NCBI GenBank assembly: GCA_963701675.1
Contig: OY969623.1
Coordinates: 2,356,001 to 2,420,000 of the forward strand
Length of the DNA: 64,000 nt
Direction of reading: 5' to 3'
From: G963701675 sp963701675
GTDB taxonomy: Bacteria; Planctomycetota; Planctomycetia; Gemmatales; Gemmataceae
The number at the start of each line of letters is the position of its first letter. The first letter of the stretch is position 1. Shown here one piece after another: positions 17,414-26,352 of this stretch. The notes below the pieces were generated by a model that searched no databases, was not told where the DNA came from, and worked only from the letters and a program-made list of their open reading frames with translations. Position numbers and translations under genes: made by a program.

Positions 17414-18130
17414 CTATTGTGCTGGGACAAGTTTGTTACCCACCTCTCGCACCACGCGCGGAGCCAGGTTACCCTTGTATTGCCTCATGAACTGGTGCAC
17501 CGACGTGGGGTGCCTCTTCGCAAGCTCCCGTAAGGCCCAAGACAGTGCTTTGACGACCATGTCGTCCTGATCGTGAATGAGCAAACGGGACACGTCGAGC
17601 GTGCGTTGCGGTTCTCCTTGCTTGCTGCGGCTACCACGTGCCTTGTTGTTGAGTGGCACGGTGCTCACAAGCGCCGCCCGGCGCCGCCATCGATCGGGGG
17701 AGCGCGCCCATCGACGGATCAGCGTGTCAGGTACCTGGCCCTCTCGCCATGCCGGCCCGGACAGATAACTCGCAAACGTGTCAACGGCTTGCCAGGAGTC
17801 TATCCCGTGCCCCAGGCGCTCCAAATCTCTTGAGCGTATCCCCCGCATGGCGGATCGATGAAACAGGATCAATTCATACGCTATGAAGCGAAGCAAGAAA
17901 TGGGATCGCTGCACCAATCGCTCGGCGACTTCGATGACCGACCGCCCCTCCCAATCTCGCACATGCCGGCTCATTTCCCGTCGCAACTGCCGAACCGCTG
18001 CGGTGGTTGGTTTGCCCATCCGACCAAGTCGTTTTTCAATGTCATTAGCAAATTCATCCGCACCCTTGGCGCATACTCCATGCGCCCTCCCGCCGTCATC
18101 GGCTCCTAGCGTTGGCTTGCGGAATGTCAT
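17414..18130 (-). CDS. AlkD-like HEAT-repeat protein, C-terminus replaced by IS
   Basis: The 238-residue protein resembles the DNA alkylation repair (AlkD/AlkC-type HEAT-repeat glycosylase) family. It shows helical pairs, SPDRWRRRAALVSTVPLN (about 140-157) and DDMVVKALSWALRELAKRHP (about 185-204), followed by FMRQYK. AlkD enzymes remove bulky or charged alkylated bases from DNA. The last four codons (VPAQ) come from the inserted IS. The original end can be rebuilt from sequence left of the IS as RTGLKNPKKKRTK. The loss of this basic tail may or may not affect DNA binding. Whether the Trp/Asp catalytic residues are conserved could not be judged by eye. Confidence 0.7.
   Translation of the reverse strand: MTFRKPTLGADDGGRAHGVCAKGADEFANDIEKRLGRMGKPTTAAVRQLRREMSRHVRDWEGRSVIEVAERLVQRSHFLLRFIAYELILFHRSAMRGIRSRDLERLGHGIDSWQAVDTFASYLSGPAWREGQVPDTLIRRWARSPDRWRRRAALVSTVPLNNKARGSRSKQGEPQRTLDVSRLLIHDQDDMVVKALSWALRELAKRHPTSVHQFMRQYKGNLAPRVVREVGNKLVPAQ
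17429..17447. repeat. right 19-bp target-site duplication
   Basis: AAGTTTGTTACCCACCTCT, identical to 15967-15985. On the minus strand it encodes the EVGNKL segment of the AlkD-like protein. Confidence 0.85.
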
Positions 18131-18244
18131 CGTTCCCCTTCCGGAGCAAAAACGTCGTCGCGGCCCTTAAAAAACTTCAATTCCGATGTCCCACCGGGCG
18201 GCCTGCGGCCCCACGTGGCGGTTGTGGGGCCGCGACGGGGCCTC

Positions 18245-18310
18245 GATCACGACTTCAACTCCCTCGACGCCCAACGCGAAGCCGCACAAGCCTTCATCGC
18301 CGGCCAGGCG
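18245..18310 (+). pseudogene. serine-recombinase fragment
   Basis: The plus frame contains DHDFNSLDAQREAAQAFIAG, the signature that follows the catalytic region's start in large serine recombinases (NSLDAQREAxxAYIxSQ). No catalytic serine region or downstream domain is present. It is a short remnant of a resolvase/integrase gene. Confidence 0.5.
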
Positions 18311-18488
18311 ATCCCTCCAGCGACACGGCGGCGACTCCCCGGCGAAGAACGAAGCGGCGACCGCATACTCCGAGGTAGAAAATGTTTCGCAGCGCCAAAA
18401 CCCTAATGCCGCTGGCAGCATTCGCGCCAATCAGGAGTGATTCGAATGATGGCGAACTTGCCGCAACAGGAAGACCCCAGGAGAAATC

Positions 18489-18650
18489 ATGTCCACGTTA
18501 CGTCTCTTTGTTCGGCAGCACTCCGACGGATCGTACGTCTATGACGCCGCGGGCCGATTGGAAGTGGACGCCCATGGGTGGTACTCGCTCAGATTTGCGC
18601 CATCCCCCCATCGACGAACAGCTCGATACTCCCACACAGGCTTGGACTGT
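18489..18650 (+). CDS. possible 5' fragment of a small gene
   Basis: AGGAG sits six bases before the ATG. The product starts MSTLRLFVRQHSDGSYVYDA and continues with a plausible folded sequence for about 40 residues. It then runs into the antisense of the TIR-chimera gene. It may be the truncated start of a small gene. No family is recognised. Confidence 0.25.
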
Positions 18651-18653
18651 TAT

Positions 18654-19859
18654 CTAGGTTGCGTACCCTTTGTCGGAGCGCAACAGCTCACTGATTCGGG
18701 TCAAGTGGTAGTCGTCATGCTCGGCCACGAAGTACGCAAGGTCGACGACGTTCATGGGCATCTTAAGCCGTGGATGCAACGCCGCGTGTCCGCTCATGCT
18801 GTCCGGAAACGCCTCCAACTGCCGTACAAGTTCGGCCCGACTCTTTCGGAAGTCGCGCAGTAATGCGGCGACACTTCTCGCATTGTGATTCGCCCTACCC
18901 GGCAAGGAGGGCAATTCCGGATCAATTAATACTACACTTCCAGCTTCAGGTGGGTCCTCGTCCTTTCGTTGAAACTCCTGACGAAACTCATCTGTGCTCT
19001 TCTTTAGAAACACATTTCGAACGAAGTCCTTATCGATCAACGGGCTTAACAGGACTTGCATGCTACCGTCGCGATCCTCAATCTGAAAAACATCCTCGAA
19101 GGGACCGAACATGTCGAGCAAATCGCCAAAACCTCCGTGACCGCGACCAAGCATTTCAAGAAGTGATTCCAGGCTTACGCTGTCCTCGTCGATTTTCCCG
19201 TCATGCGCCATCAGATGCTTGACAAGCCGAGCGAGGCGCTCAATATCTCCTTCGGTTGCGAGAACCTGGGCGCCTATTTTCCCCCACATTCTCTTCACGA
19301 AGGCCGCCGTAATTCTCTCTTCCTTGTCATCTGCTGCAAACATCAAAAGGCCCCCACAGGCAGTATTCAGCATACGCGGCGTGAGATTATCCACTCCCAC
19401 ACGGCCCACGATCGTCGAGACGGCCTCCTCATCAAAGGGGTGCGTTGCTACCTCAGTGGAGAGTTTTCGCTCGTCGCCATTTGGCCGCGGGCGGCGCAAG
19501 GCGCCCTCTCGAATGCTCGTTTCAAGGCGGCTCATGCCGCCTTCTTGGAACAAATCGAGGGTATGGAGGTGAGCAAGTTCTTCGGGCAATTTACATTTCT
19601 CCAGAAAAACCGGAATGATAAAAATGTCGCTGCGAAGCAATTTGTCCAAAACGCTCTGGGCCATCTTCAATTCTTTTCTCAAATAACCGCGTTTTTCGGA
19701 CGAGTGTGAAGAAAGACAAAACACAGCAAAGTCAGATGTCGAAATCGTCCTTTCTATTGCAGCCGCCCACTCCTCTCCTCCCAGCATGTCAGGTGTGTCC
19801 ATCCATGGCAGAAATCCCATTTGCTTTAGCTTGTCGTAGAGCTCCAGGCGACGGTAAAG
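18654..19859 (-). pseudogene. 5'-truncated TIR protein fused to ATPase-lid and DinB-like segments
   Basis: The frame enters a TIR domain in its first helix (LYDKLKQMGFLPWMDTPDML, GGEEWAAAIERTISTSDFAV, RSDIFIIPVFLEKCKLPEEL). The first beta strand (FISYASxD-type) and start codon are missing upstream. Next comes a stretch like the lid of a STAND/ExeA-type ATPase (DEEAVSTIVGRV, TPRMLNTACGGLLMFAADD) without any Walker motifs. The C-terminus ARSVAALLRDFRKSRAELV to VVDLAYFVAEHDDYHLTRIS matches the end of DinB-superfamily proteins. The three parts are in one uninterrupted frame. It is either a scrambled remnant or a mosaic protein. TIR domains consume or signal with NAD in known immune systems. Confidence 0.6.
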
Positions 19860-20072
19860 ATCGAGGTGGTGCACGGCTGCGAAGAGATTCAGCTCACTAG
19901 CACTCACTTGAAAAACCGCTCTTCGACGGCGTTCATCGTGAGGCCGGGCGACGTGCCCCCGTCGGCAATCCAGAAGCAAGTTGATCAGAGCAAAAGCGGC
20001 TGCTCCGCCCGAATTCACAGGACCACTTTCATAATCGAGACGACGGCCCTGCAGAGCGCGCTGGAAGGCGTC

Positions 20073-21773
20073 ATGCACGAAAAGCCGCTCAGCCGCGGGC
20101 ACGCGGCACATTATTTCACCGCACTCGTCGCGGGCCACCTTCCGGTCGTGAACGCACTCATTACGGCTTACCGACGGGTGTCCTATGACCCCTTCGTACA
20201 AGAAGTCACCGAAGCCACTGTGCCGATATGGTTCGTGCGGTTCAAGGATTACTTCCTGCGCGTGTCGATTTACCCGTATGCTGACCTGGAGTACCGTCTT
20301 GAACTGCAAAGCAAGCATGGAAAGTCAGAGCCGACGAATCTGGCCACCGTCGAAGAGGTGAGCCAGTTCCTTTTCCAGCCGGAGACGCCCGGCGAGACGA
20401 TTCTCCTCGATGCTTGGAGCTACTTCTACGCGGGACGATTTGGCGATTCGATTCGAGCTCTCATCACCGCGCTCGAAGTGCTGCTCGAGGCAAAATACGC
20501 CGAGGCACTGCGGAAGAGCGGTAAATCGACAGTACAAGTCAAATGCGCACTCGAGATCACCGCCACGAAGTTCTTGACTCGACTGAACAACTACCTTCAG
20601 CTCGCGAAGCGGACAATCCCCGGTCCACTCCTCTCGTGGATTCCTTACATCAACGGCGTGCGGCTCCGGAACGAACTCGGGCAAACGCGCGAGCTGAGGC
20701 ACAAGATTGTGCACGAGGGGCACCGCGTGAGTCACTTCGCCCACGGCCCGATGCTACGCGCGGCAGAAACGATGACGTGGCTATTCGACTGGCTCGACGA
20801 CAATGAAGTTAACAGTATGAAGCGGTTCAAGCGGTACGACGTTAAAGGGATGTTGAAGGGCCGCATCTTGTTCGACGTTGAGTACGCGGCTGATGGAGTC
20901 AAGGTGGTCGAACGGCACGACATTCCGGCAGACGACGCCGAGGAGTTCTTGGCACATGACATGCTCTGGGGCACGCATCGCCGCGCGGTTCATGGCAGCG
21001 CCAAGGACCTACCGCTGTTCGTCAAAATGTCGCTCGCCGTCATCCTGGCGGACAACGCCGACATCATGGACGTGTTCATGAGCGATAAGGGACCGATCGT
21101 GGATCACGAAATACTGAATCCGCTCCCCGGGACCGCTCCGGAGCGATTCCGGTGCGACGTGGATGACCTGCTGGTGGCGGTGTTCGTGATCGAACTTGAC
21201 GGAATTCTAACCATTCGTGATTTGAATGGCGTGATGGTCAGACTTCTGCAACTTCGCTGCGAATTCCCCTATAAGACGATCCACGGGCTGTGCGTCGTCA
21301 ACCACCAGCAGCACGTGCCGCCGGAAATTCGCGAGAGCTGCCGAAAGCTGGACGACAATCTTGCCGAGTTGCTCAGAACCTGCGGCGTGTCGCTGGTGTT
21401 CGCGCCCGACCTTCTCTGGTACATCAAGGGGGCGCGCGACCACAAATGGCCACTGACCCGGCTTCGCGAAGCTATCAAGGGGACTGGGCTCATTGCCTGC
21501 TGGCCGCCGAATTGCACCTACGTCGGCGAGGTGATCCGGCTATTCCCGAGGATTGGCGTACTTGGCGTCGAGGTCGATGCCGACCCACCCGTTGCGAAAG
21601 GCGATCGGGTGTTCGTACTCGCGGCCACTGGCTACGAGGCCATGACCGTTGAGTCGATCCGTCAGAACGAAAAGGACGTGCAATTGGCGAAGACGGGACA
21701 GGCCGGACTGAAGGTCAACGGCGACGTGAAGCAGGTGGTGGAAGGGGCTTACGTGTTCAGGGCTTCTGCGTAA
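20073..21773 (+). CDS. large HEPN-like protein
   Basis: I chose the ATG at 20073 with GGAAGG before it. The frame is open back to 19866, and an earlier start is possible. In the middle is AWSYFYAGRFGDSIRALITA followed by RELRHKIVHEG, which contains the R-x4-H signature of HEPN RNase folds. The C-terminal 70 residues look like a small beta-barrel (KGDRVFVLAATGYEAMTVES). Between them lies an alpha/beta region (IHGLCVVNHQQHVPPEIRES, LVFAPDLLWYIKG) that may be nuclease-like. HEPN proteins often act as abortive RNases. The neighbours are a TIR remnant and an IS21 element, so no partner can be named. Confidence 0.6.
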   Translation: MHEKPLSRGHAAHYFTALVAGHLPVVNALITAYRRVSYDPFVQEVTEATVPIWFVRFKDYFLRVSIYPYADLEYRLELQSKHGKSEPTNLATVEEVSQFLFQPETPGETILLDAWSYFYAGRFGDSIRALITALEVLLEAKYAEALRKSGKSTVQVKCALEITATKFLTRLNNYLQLAKRTIPGPLLSWIPYINGVRLRNELGQTRELRHKIVHEGHRVSHFAHGPMLRAAETMTWLFDWLDDNEVNSMKRFKRYDVKGMLKGRILFDVEYAADGVKVVERHDIPADDAEEFLAHDMLWGTHRRAVHGSAKDLPLFVKMSLAVILADNADIMDVFMSDKGPIVDHEILNPLPGTAPERFRCDVDDLLVAVFVIELDGILTIRDLNGVMVRLLQLRCEFPYKTIHGLCVVNHQQHVPPEIRESCRKLDDNLAELLRTCGVSLVFAPDLLWYIKGARDHKWPLTRLREAIKGTGLIACWPPNCTYVGEVIRLFPRIGVLGVEVDADPPVAKGDRVFVLAATGYEAMTVESIRQNEKDVQLAKTGQAGLKVNGDVKQVVEGAYVFRASA

Positions 21774-21840
21774 GTGCAATGTTCTCCTAAAGGTGAAGGG
21801 GGACGCGATAAGCAAACGACAGAGGGCTTGCTCCAAAATC

Positions 21841-22071
21841 TTAATTAGCATCAAGGGCTCGCAAAGCCATTTCGATCGACGGCCTTAATTCGTGATTGTC
21901 CCCCACCAACGCTAACGCCGTTTTGAAATCCTCAATGGCTGACGATTTATTGCCGTTCTTGGCGTATGCTCTCCCGCGAGAGAGTCTGGCTAGGACGTAC
22001 TTAGGATCGATCATGATCGCCCGATCATAGTCAGCGAATGCTTTGGTGGTATCCCCCTTTTCCAGGTAGGC
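21841..22071 (-). pseudogene. 3' part of TPR protein, cut off by IS21
   Basis: The frame LEKGDTTKAFADYDRAIMID and YVLARLSRGRAYAKNGNKSS shows two TPR units and ends ALRALDAN. It continues exactly in frame from the gene part at 24510 onward if the IS21 element and one copy of GTAGGC are removed (NRGNAY then LEKGDTTK). Confidence 0.9.
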
Positions 22072-22168
22072 TGTATAGCGACAACTACTTCTCCCCTGAC
22101 GACAATTACGAATCCCTGGTTGTCCGTGTGATACGCTAGCGCAAGTTCCATCATGGAAGGAGCTTGCG

Positions 22169-24496
22169 ATGGCGAAGGTCACGGATGTCCATATTCGCCG
22201 TCTGTTCCGGCTCTTGGGTCAAGGACAGACGCTGAGCAGGGCCGCCCAGAATTCGGGCGTCGATCAGAAGACGGCACGGAGGTATTGGAACATGAGACGA
22301 CTCCCGAGTGAGCAAGTCGTACCGCCACGCGAGTGGCGAACCCGGCCGGATCCTTTTGCCGAGGTCTGGCCGGAACTGGCCGCGCTTCTGGAACAGGCGC
22401 CGGGCTTGCAGGCCAAGACGCTGTGGGGTTGGTTGGTGCAGAAGTATCCCGCACGTTTTGATGAGACTCAGTTGCGGACGTTGCAACGGCGCGTCAAGGC
22501 ATGGCGGGCGACCCAAGGCCCCGGGCAAGAAGTGTACTTCAGCCAGGTGCATCATCCTGGTCGGCTGTGTGCCTCGGACTTCACGCACATGAACCGTTTG
22601 AACGTCACGATCGGTGGCCAGCGATTCGATCACATGGTGTATCACTTCGTGCTGACCTACTCGAACTGGGAATCAGTGACGCTCTGCTTCTCCGAGAGCT
22701 TCGAGAGTTTGAGCGAAGGATTGCAGAATGCCTTAGGAGAATTGGGCGGTGTGCCCGAACGGCATCGCAGCGATCGGTTGAGTAGCGCCGTGAACAACCT
22801 CTCGGAGCGGCGCGACTTCACGGCCCGCTACCAGGCGTTGCTGGCGCATTACCAACTGACCGGCGAGAAGATTCAAGCGCGGGCGGCGCACGAGAACGGG
22901 GATGCCGAAGCATCGCATCGGCATTTCAAGGAGGCCGTAGAGCAGGCGTTGTTATTGCGCGGCAGCCGTGACTTTGCCAGTCGCGAACAGTACACCGCGT
23001 TCCTGGCGGAGGTGTGCCGGCTCCGCAACGCGAACCGCTCCAAGCGCTTGGCCGAGGAGAGCACGGCGTTGCGACCGTTGCCGGCCCGCCGGCTGGAGAC
23101 GTGCCGACGACTGGGAGTCACGGTGAGCAGCGGCAGCGTGATCCGCGTCCAAAATAACGTCTACTCGGTCAATAGCCGGCTGATCGGCGAACGAGTCGAG
23201 GTGCGGATTTACCTGGATCACTTGGAAGTCTGGTACGGCCAGAAGTTGGTGGAGGCGCTGCCGCGCTTGCGTGGCCGGTGCAAACAACACGTCAATTACC
23301 GACATGTCATCGACGCTTTGGTGCGGAAGCCAGGCGCCTTGGCGGACTATCGCTATCGGGAAGGTCTGTTCCCGACGAGCCGCTTCCGCATGGCCTACGA
23401 TCTGTTGCATGAGACCGGCCCCGCGCGGGCGGATCGCGAATACCTGGAGATTCTGCACCTGGCGGCACACGAAAGCGAAGAGGCGGTCGAGGAAGCCTTG
23501 CGTGTACTTATGGAACGCGAGCAGCCGATCAGCCGGATGGCAGTGGAAGTGTTGCTGAGGGAGAGCCAAGCGGCGCCGGTAACGGCGGTGAGCGTCGCAC
23601 CGGTGAATTTGGCCGATTTCGACAAGTTACTCACGGAGGAATGGCATGAGCCGGAACAAGGACGTGAAGGCCAGTTTGGTCGCTTATCTGAAGGAGTTGC
23701 ATCTGCCGTCGGTGCGAGCGAATTTCGAGGAGCAAGCACGGCGTGCCGAGAAGGAGACGCTGTCGTACGAGCAGTATCTCTTAGAGTTGAGCCGGCAGGA
23801 ATGCGAGACCCGGCGGACCCACCGGATCGAGCGTTTGCTGCGCCAATCCCGGATTCCGCCGGAGAAGGATCTGCCGCATTTCGACTTGAAGCGTTTGCCG
23901 GCGAAGGTGGCCCGCCAAGTGCGCACGCTGATGGACGGAACCTTCCTGGATCGACACGAGAACATTTTGGTTTTTGGACGATCGGGTTCGGGGAAGACGC
24001 ATCTGTTGTCGGCCTTGGGCCAGGAACTGATCCGTGCCGGCCGCAAGATCTACTTCTGCACGTGCAGTCTGTTAGTGCAGGAACTACTGGTAGCCAAGCG
24101 CGACTTGAAGCTAAGCAAAGTGTTGAAGCGCCTCAGCGCCTTCGATGCCTTGATCATCGACGACATCGGATACGTTCAACAGAGCCGGGAGGAAATGGAA
24201 GTGTTGTTCACGCTGTTGGCGGAGCGGTACGAACGCGGCAGTGTGTTGCTCACCAGCAACTTGCCGTTCGCCAAGTGGGAAGTGATCTTCAAGGATCCGA
24301 TGACGACCGCGGCGGCCATCGATCGACTCGTACACCACAGCGTGATCCTGGAACTCAACATTACCAGTTACCGGCTGGAACAGGCCAAGAAAGCCATCGA
24401 ATTGGAGACGAACTCAAACGACGCGGCTTCGCGACCGGAACCGGTCGCCCCAGGGAACCCTGGGGATTCCTAATTGCCGCTCATGGGGAGACGTAG
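22169..24496 (+). CDS. istA: IS21 transposase IstA, frame running through istB
   Basis: IstA is the DDE transposase of IS21. The N-terminus has a helix-turn-helix (LSRAAQNSGVDQKTARRYWN, about 24-43). The core includes VYFSQVHHPGRLCASDFTHM (first Asp, near 131), HRSDRLSSAV (second acidic region, near 199) and AHENGDAEASHRHFK (Glu, near 238). The normal protein should end near 23650 (ADFDKLLTEEW) just at the istB start. Here no stop occurs there, and the frame stays open over the whole of istB to 24496, predicting a 775-residue product. The extra 280 residues are the out-of-frame translation of istB and are unlikely to be functional. Loss of a stop by an indel is the simplest explanation. Confidence 0.85.
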   Translation: MAKVTDVHIRRLFRLLGQGQTLSRAAQNSGVDQKTARRYWNMRRLPSEQVVPPREWRTRPDPFAEVWPELAALLEQAPGLQAKTLWGWLVQKYPARFDETQLRTLQRRVKAWRATQGPGQEVYFSQVHHPGRLCASDFTHMNRLNVTIGGQRFDHMVYHFVLTYSNWESVTLCFSESFESLSEGLQNALGELGGVPERHRSDRLSSAVNNLSERRDFTARYQALLAHYQLTGEKIQARAAHENGDAEASHRHFKEAVEQALLLRGSRDFASREQYTAFLAEVCRLRNANRSKRLAEESTALRPLPARRLETCRRLGVTVSSGSVIRVQNNVYSVNSRLIGERVEVRIYLDHLEVWYGQKLVEALPRLRGRCKQHVNYRHVIDALVRKPGALADYRYREGLFPTSRFRMAYDLLHETGPARADREYLEILHLAAHESEEAVEEALRVLMEREQPISRMAVEVLLRESQAAPVTAVSVAPVNLADFDKLLTEEWHEPEQGREGQFGRLSEGVASAVGASEFRGASTACREGDAVVRAVSLRVEPAGMRDPADPPDRAFAAPIPDSAGEGSAAFRLEAFAGEGGPPSAHADGRNLPGSTREHFGFWTIGFGEDASVVGLGPGTDPCRPQDLLLHVQSVSAGTTGSQARLEAKQSVEAPQRLRCLDHRRHRIRSTEPGGNGSVVHAVGGAVRTRQCVAHQQLAVRQVGSDLQGSDDDRGGHRSTRTPQRDPGTQHYQLPAGTGQESHRIGDELKRRGFATGTGRPREPWGFLIAAHGET
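23646..24473 (+). CDS. istB: IS21 helper ATPase IstB
   Basis: IstB is the AAA+ ATPase that assists IstA in target choice. The 275-residue protein has the N-terminal helical part (LVAYLKELHLPSVRANFEEQ), Walker A GRSGSGKTH (about 113-121), Walker B ALIIDDIGY (about 173-181) and sensor region LTSNLPFAKWEVIF. The ATG overlaps the expected end of istA (GAGGAATGGCATGAG), the usual IS21 arrangement. It is intact. The C-terminal tail past IELETN is longer than normal and continues to the element's right end. Confidence 0.93.
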   Translation: MSRNKDVKASLVAYLKELHLPSVRANFEEQARRAEKETLSYEQYLLELSRQECETRRTHRIERLLRQSRIPPEKDLPHFDLKRLPAKVARQVRTLMDGTFLDRHENILVFGRSGSGKTHLLSALGQELIRAGRKIYFCTCSLLVQELLVAKRDLKLSKVLKRLSAFDALIIDDIGYVQQSREEMEVLFTLLAERYERGSVLLTSNLPFAKWEVIFKDPMTTAAAIDRLVHHSVILELNITSYRLEQAKKAIELETNSNDAASRPEPVAPGNPGDS

Positions 24497-24509
24497 TTGC
24501 CGTCGATCA

Positions 24510-26352
24510 GTAGGCGTTGCCACGGTTGTTGAGAACATCGACCTCCCGCCGCGACTTGAGCCGTAGCGCGGTTGTGTAGTCTGCGATGGCGTCATCGAGT
24601 CGATTTATGTTACTATACGCAATGCCGCGGTTGAAGTACGGTGTGGAGTCCTCCGGGTTCAGTTTGATGGCATGGACGTAATCTTCGATAGCGCGGTCAT
24701 AATCCTGCGACCTAGCACGCAGAATACCGCGGTTCGCGTAGCCTTCCGCGTTGTTCGGGTCGAGCGCGATCGTGGCATCGAAGTCGTCAGCCGCCCCCGT
24801 GAGATTCCCCATTTGCATGTAGGCGATCCCACGGTGGGCATAAGCGAAGGCGAAGTGCGGATTTAAGTTGATCGCTCGGTCGTAGTCGATGATCGCGCGG
24901 CGAAAACTCCCTTTCTCCCGAAAGGCGTTGCCGCGGCTGTAGAGCGCCCTGATCATCTCAGGATCCTTGTCGAAAGCAAGGCTATACTCCGCGATGGCGT
25001 CGTCGAACTTCCTCATATCGAAATAGGCGTTGCCTCGTATATACCGGGCGTTGGCTACTTCGACGCCTCTTGAAATCATCTCGTCGCAATCCCTAAACGC
25101 TTTCTCATAGTCACCAATCTCGACGTAAATCTGCGCGGTTTCTGTACGCCATAGAGACGCCTGGGGCCAACTCGATGGCGCGGCTGATGTCCACCAGCGC
25201 GTGTTGCGCATTCGTCCGATCGACCTGGAACGAGATCGCCCCGCGGTTATTGTGGGCGTAGGCGGTGTGCGGTTTCAATGGAATTACACGGTCGAAGTCA
25301 GCCAGGCCTTTCTTGAGTTCTCGGTTGCGGACATAGGCCATGCCACGGGCGGTGAGGGCGCTTGCCAGCCCTTCTGCCCGCTCACCGGGTTCAAAGTTGC
25401 CAATCATGCGGTCGTAGTCCGCGATTGCCTTCGTGTAGTCTTCTTTGAAGGCGTAGGCATTGCCTCGGAATAGGAAGAAAGCGTCTGCCTTAGTGAGTCG
25501 CTCGGCGGCAGCGTAGCGTTCTATGGCTCTTGTGAACCGGGCAATGGCTCCGTCGTATTCCTTGGCTTCGTACTGCACCAGCCCTGCCGTGAGGAGGACG
25601 AGGCAGTTCAGTTTCTCCGATAGCTCTTGCTGGATTTTGAACGCCTCCAAGTCGGCAGCCGCCAAGACCAGGCTAGTTGTTTCGTCTCCAGTCGGCATAC
25701 GGACTGGGCGCCGTAACATCTCGAAGTGGACGTCGATCATGGTCTTCTCCGACGTCTTCCGGTACCAGCCCCATAGGACAATTCCGGCCCCTTCGTCCCT
25801 ACCTTTCTGCCTCGCGTACTCACTGCCTTGGATGGGACTGATTACCTCGTCGAGTACTTTCACGTTCACGTCGGGGAATTCCACCACCGCCTCGCGGAGG
25901 CGATTGACGATGATCTCGGTGACGCCGTAGTCCTTGTCCGGCCCATCGAGCCGCGCCACCAAGATCACGTTCGGGTCGGGATCGACCTGCCCCTGCACAT
26001 CGGCGTGGTGCGGGGAGTGGCCGTTGCTCGTGAACGCCCATCCAAGGCCTCCAATGATGAAAATGACTGCGACGAGCCAGCCAATAAGGGCCCGTCTCAA
26101 ATGTGGGTGTGCCTCGATCCACCTCTTGGGCATCCCACCTACAATCCGGCTTGGCACATTCCAAAAGAAAAGCACGTATACTGACACGATTATGGATAGC
26201 CCAAGTGAGACAAACAGTGCGATACGCCAGTTCAAATACAGCAGCGCCCCGACAGTCATCACTGCAGCGGCGGCCAGCAATACCTCCTTGATTAGCTTTG
26301 CGCGCTCGGTGTGCTTCCCCAAATTTCCAGTATCACGCCCGTTGCCGCTCAT
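24510..26352 (-). pseudogene. membrane-anchored TPR protein, frameshifted and split by IS21
   Basis: The gene starts at 26352 (MSGNGRDTGN...) with three membrane segments (LLAAAAVMTVGALLYLNW, IALFVSLGLSIIVSVYVLFF, IGWLVAVIFIIGGLGWAFT). A domain with NVILVARLDGPDKDYGV and NVKVLDEVI follows, resembling adenylate-cyclase-associated FlgO-like folds. A long series of TPR units then begins (ADAFFLFRGNAYAFKEDYTK). Near 25125 the frame changes: AYRNRA must join QIYVEIGDYEKAFRDCDEMI. The repeats continue to NRGNAY at the IS21 insertion. The intact ancestor would be about 790 residues. TPRs probably served protein binding in the cytoplasm or periplasm. Confidence 0.85.

Larger units (their letters stand above)
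15986..17428 (+). mobile_element. IS1202/ISNCY-like insertion sequence, apparently complete
   Basis: The element starts GTCAAACCACAATAGAAAT and ends, read inward from the right, GTCCCAGCACAATAGAAAT. The ends are thus imperfect inverted repeats with an identical inner block (CACAATAGAAATGTCC). It is flanked by an exact 19-bp duplication. Long target duplications (15-30 bp) are known for the IS1202 group of the former ISNCY family. It encodes one transposase. It sits in the last codons of the AlkD-like gene. A 255-bp fragment of the same element lies at 13064. Confidence 0.85.
22072..24509 (+). mobile_element. IS21-family element with 6-bp target duplication
   Basis: The ends are imperfect inverted repeats: left TGTATAGCGACAACTACTTC, right read inward TGATCGACGGCAACTACGTC, both continuing TCCCC. 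The element is flanked by GTAGGC on both sides (22066-22071 and 24510-24515). It carries istA and istB. Removal of the element restores the TPR reading frame perfectly, which dates the insertion as recent relative to decay of the gene. Confidence 0.92.
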
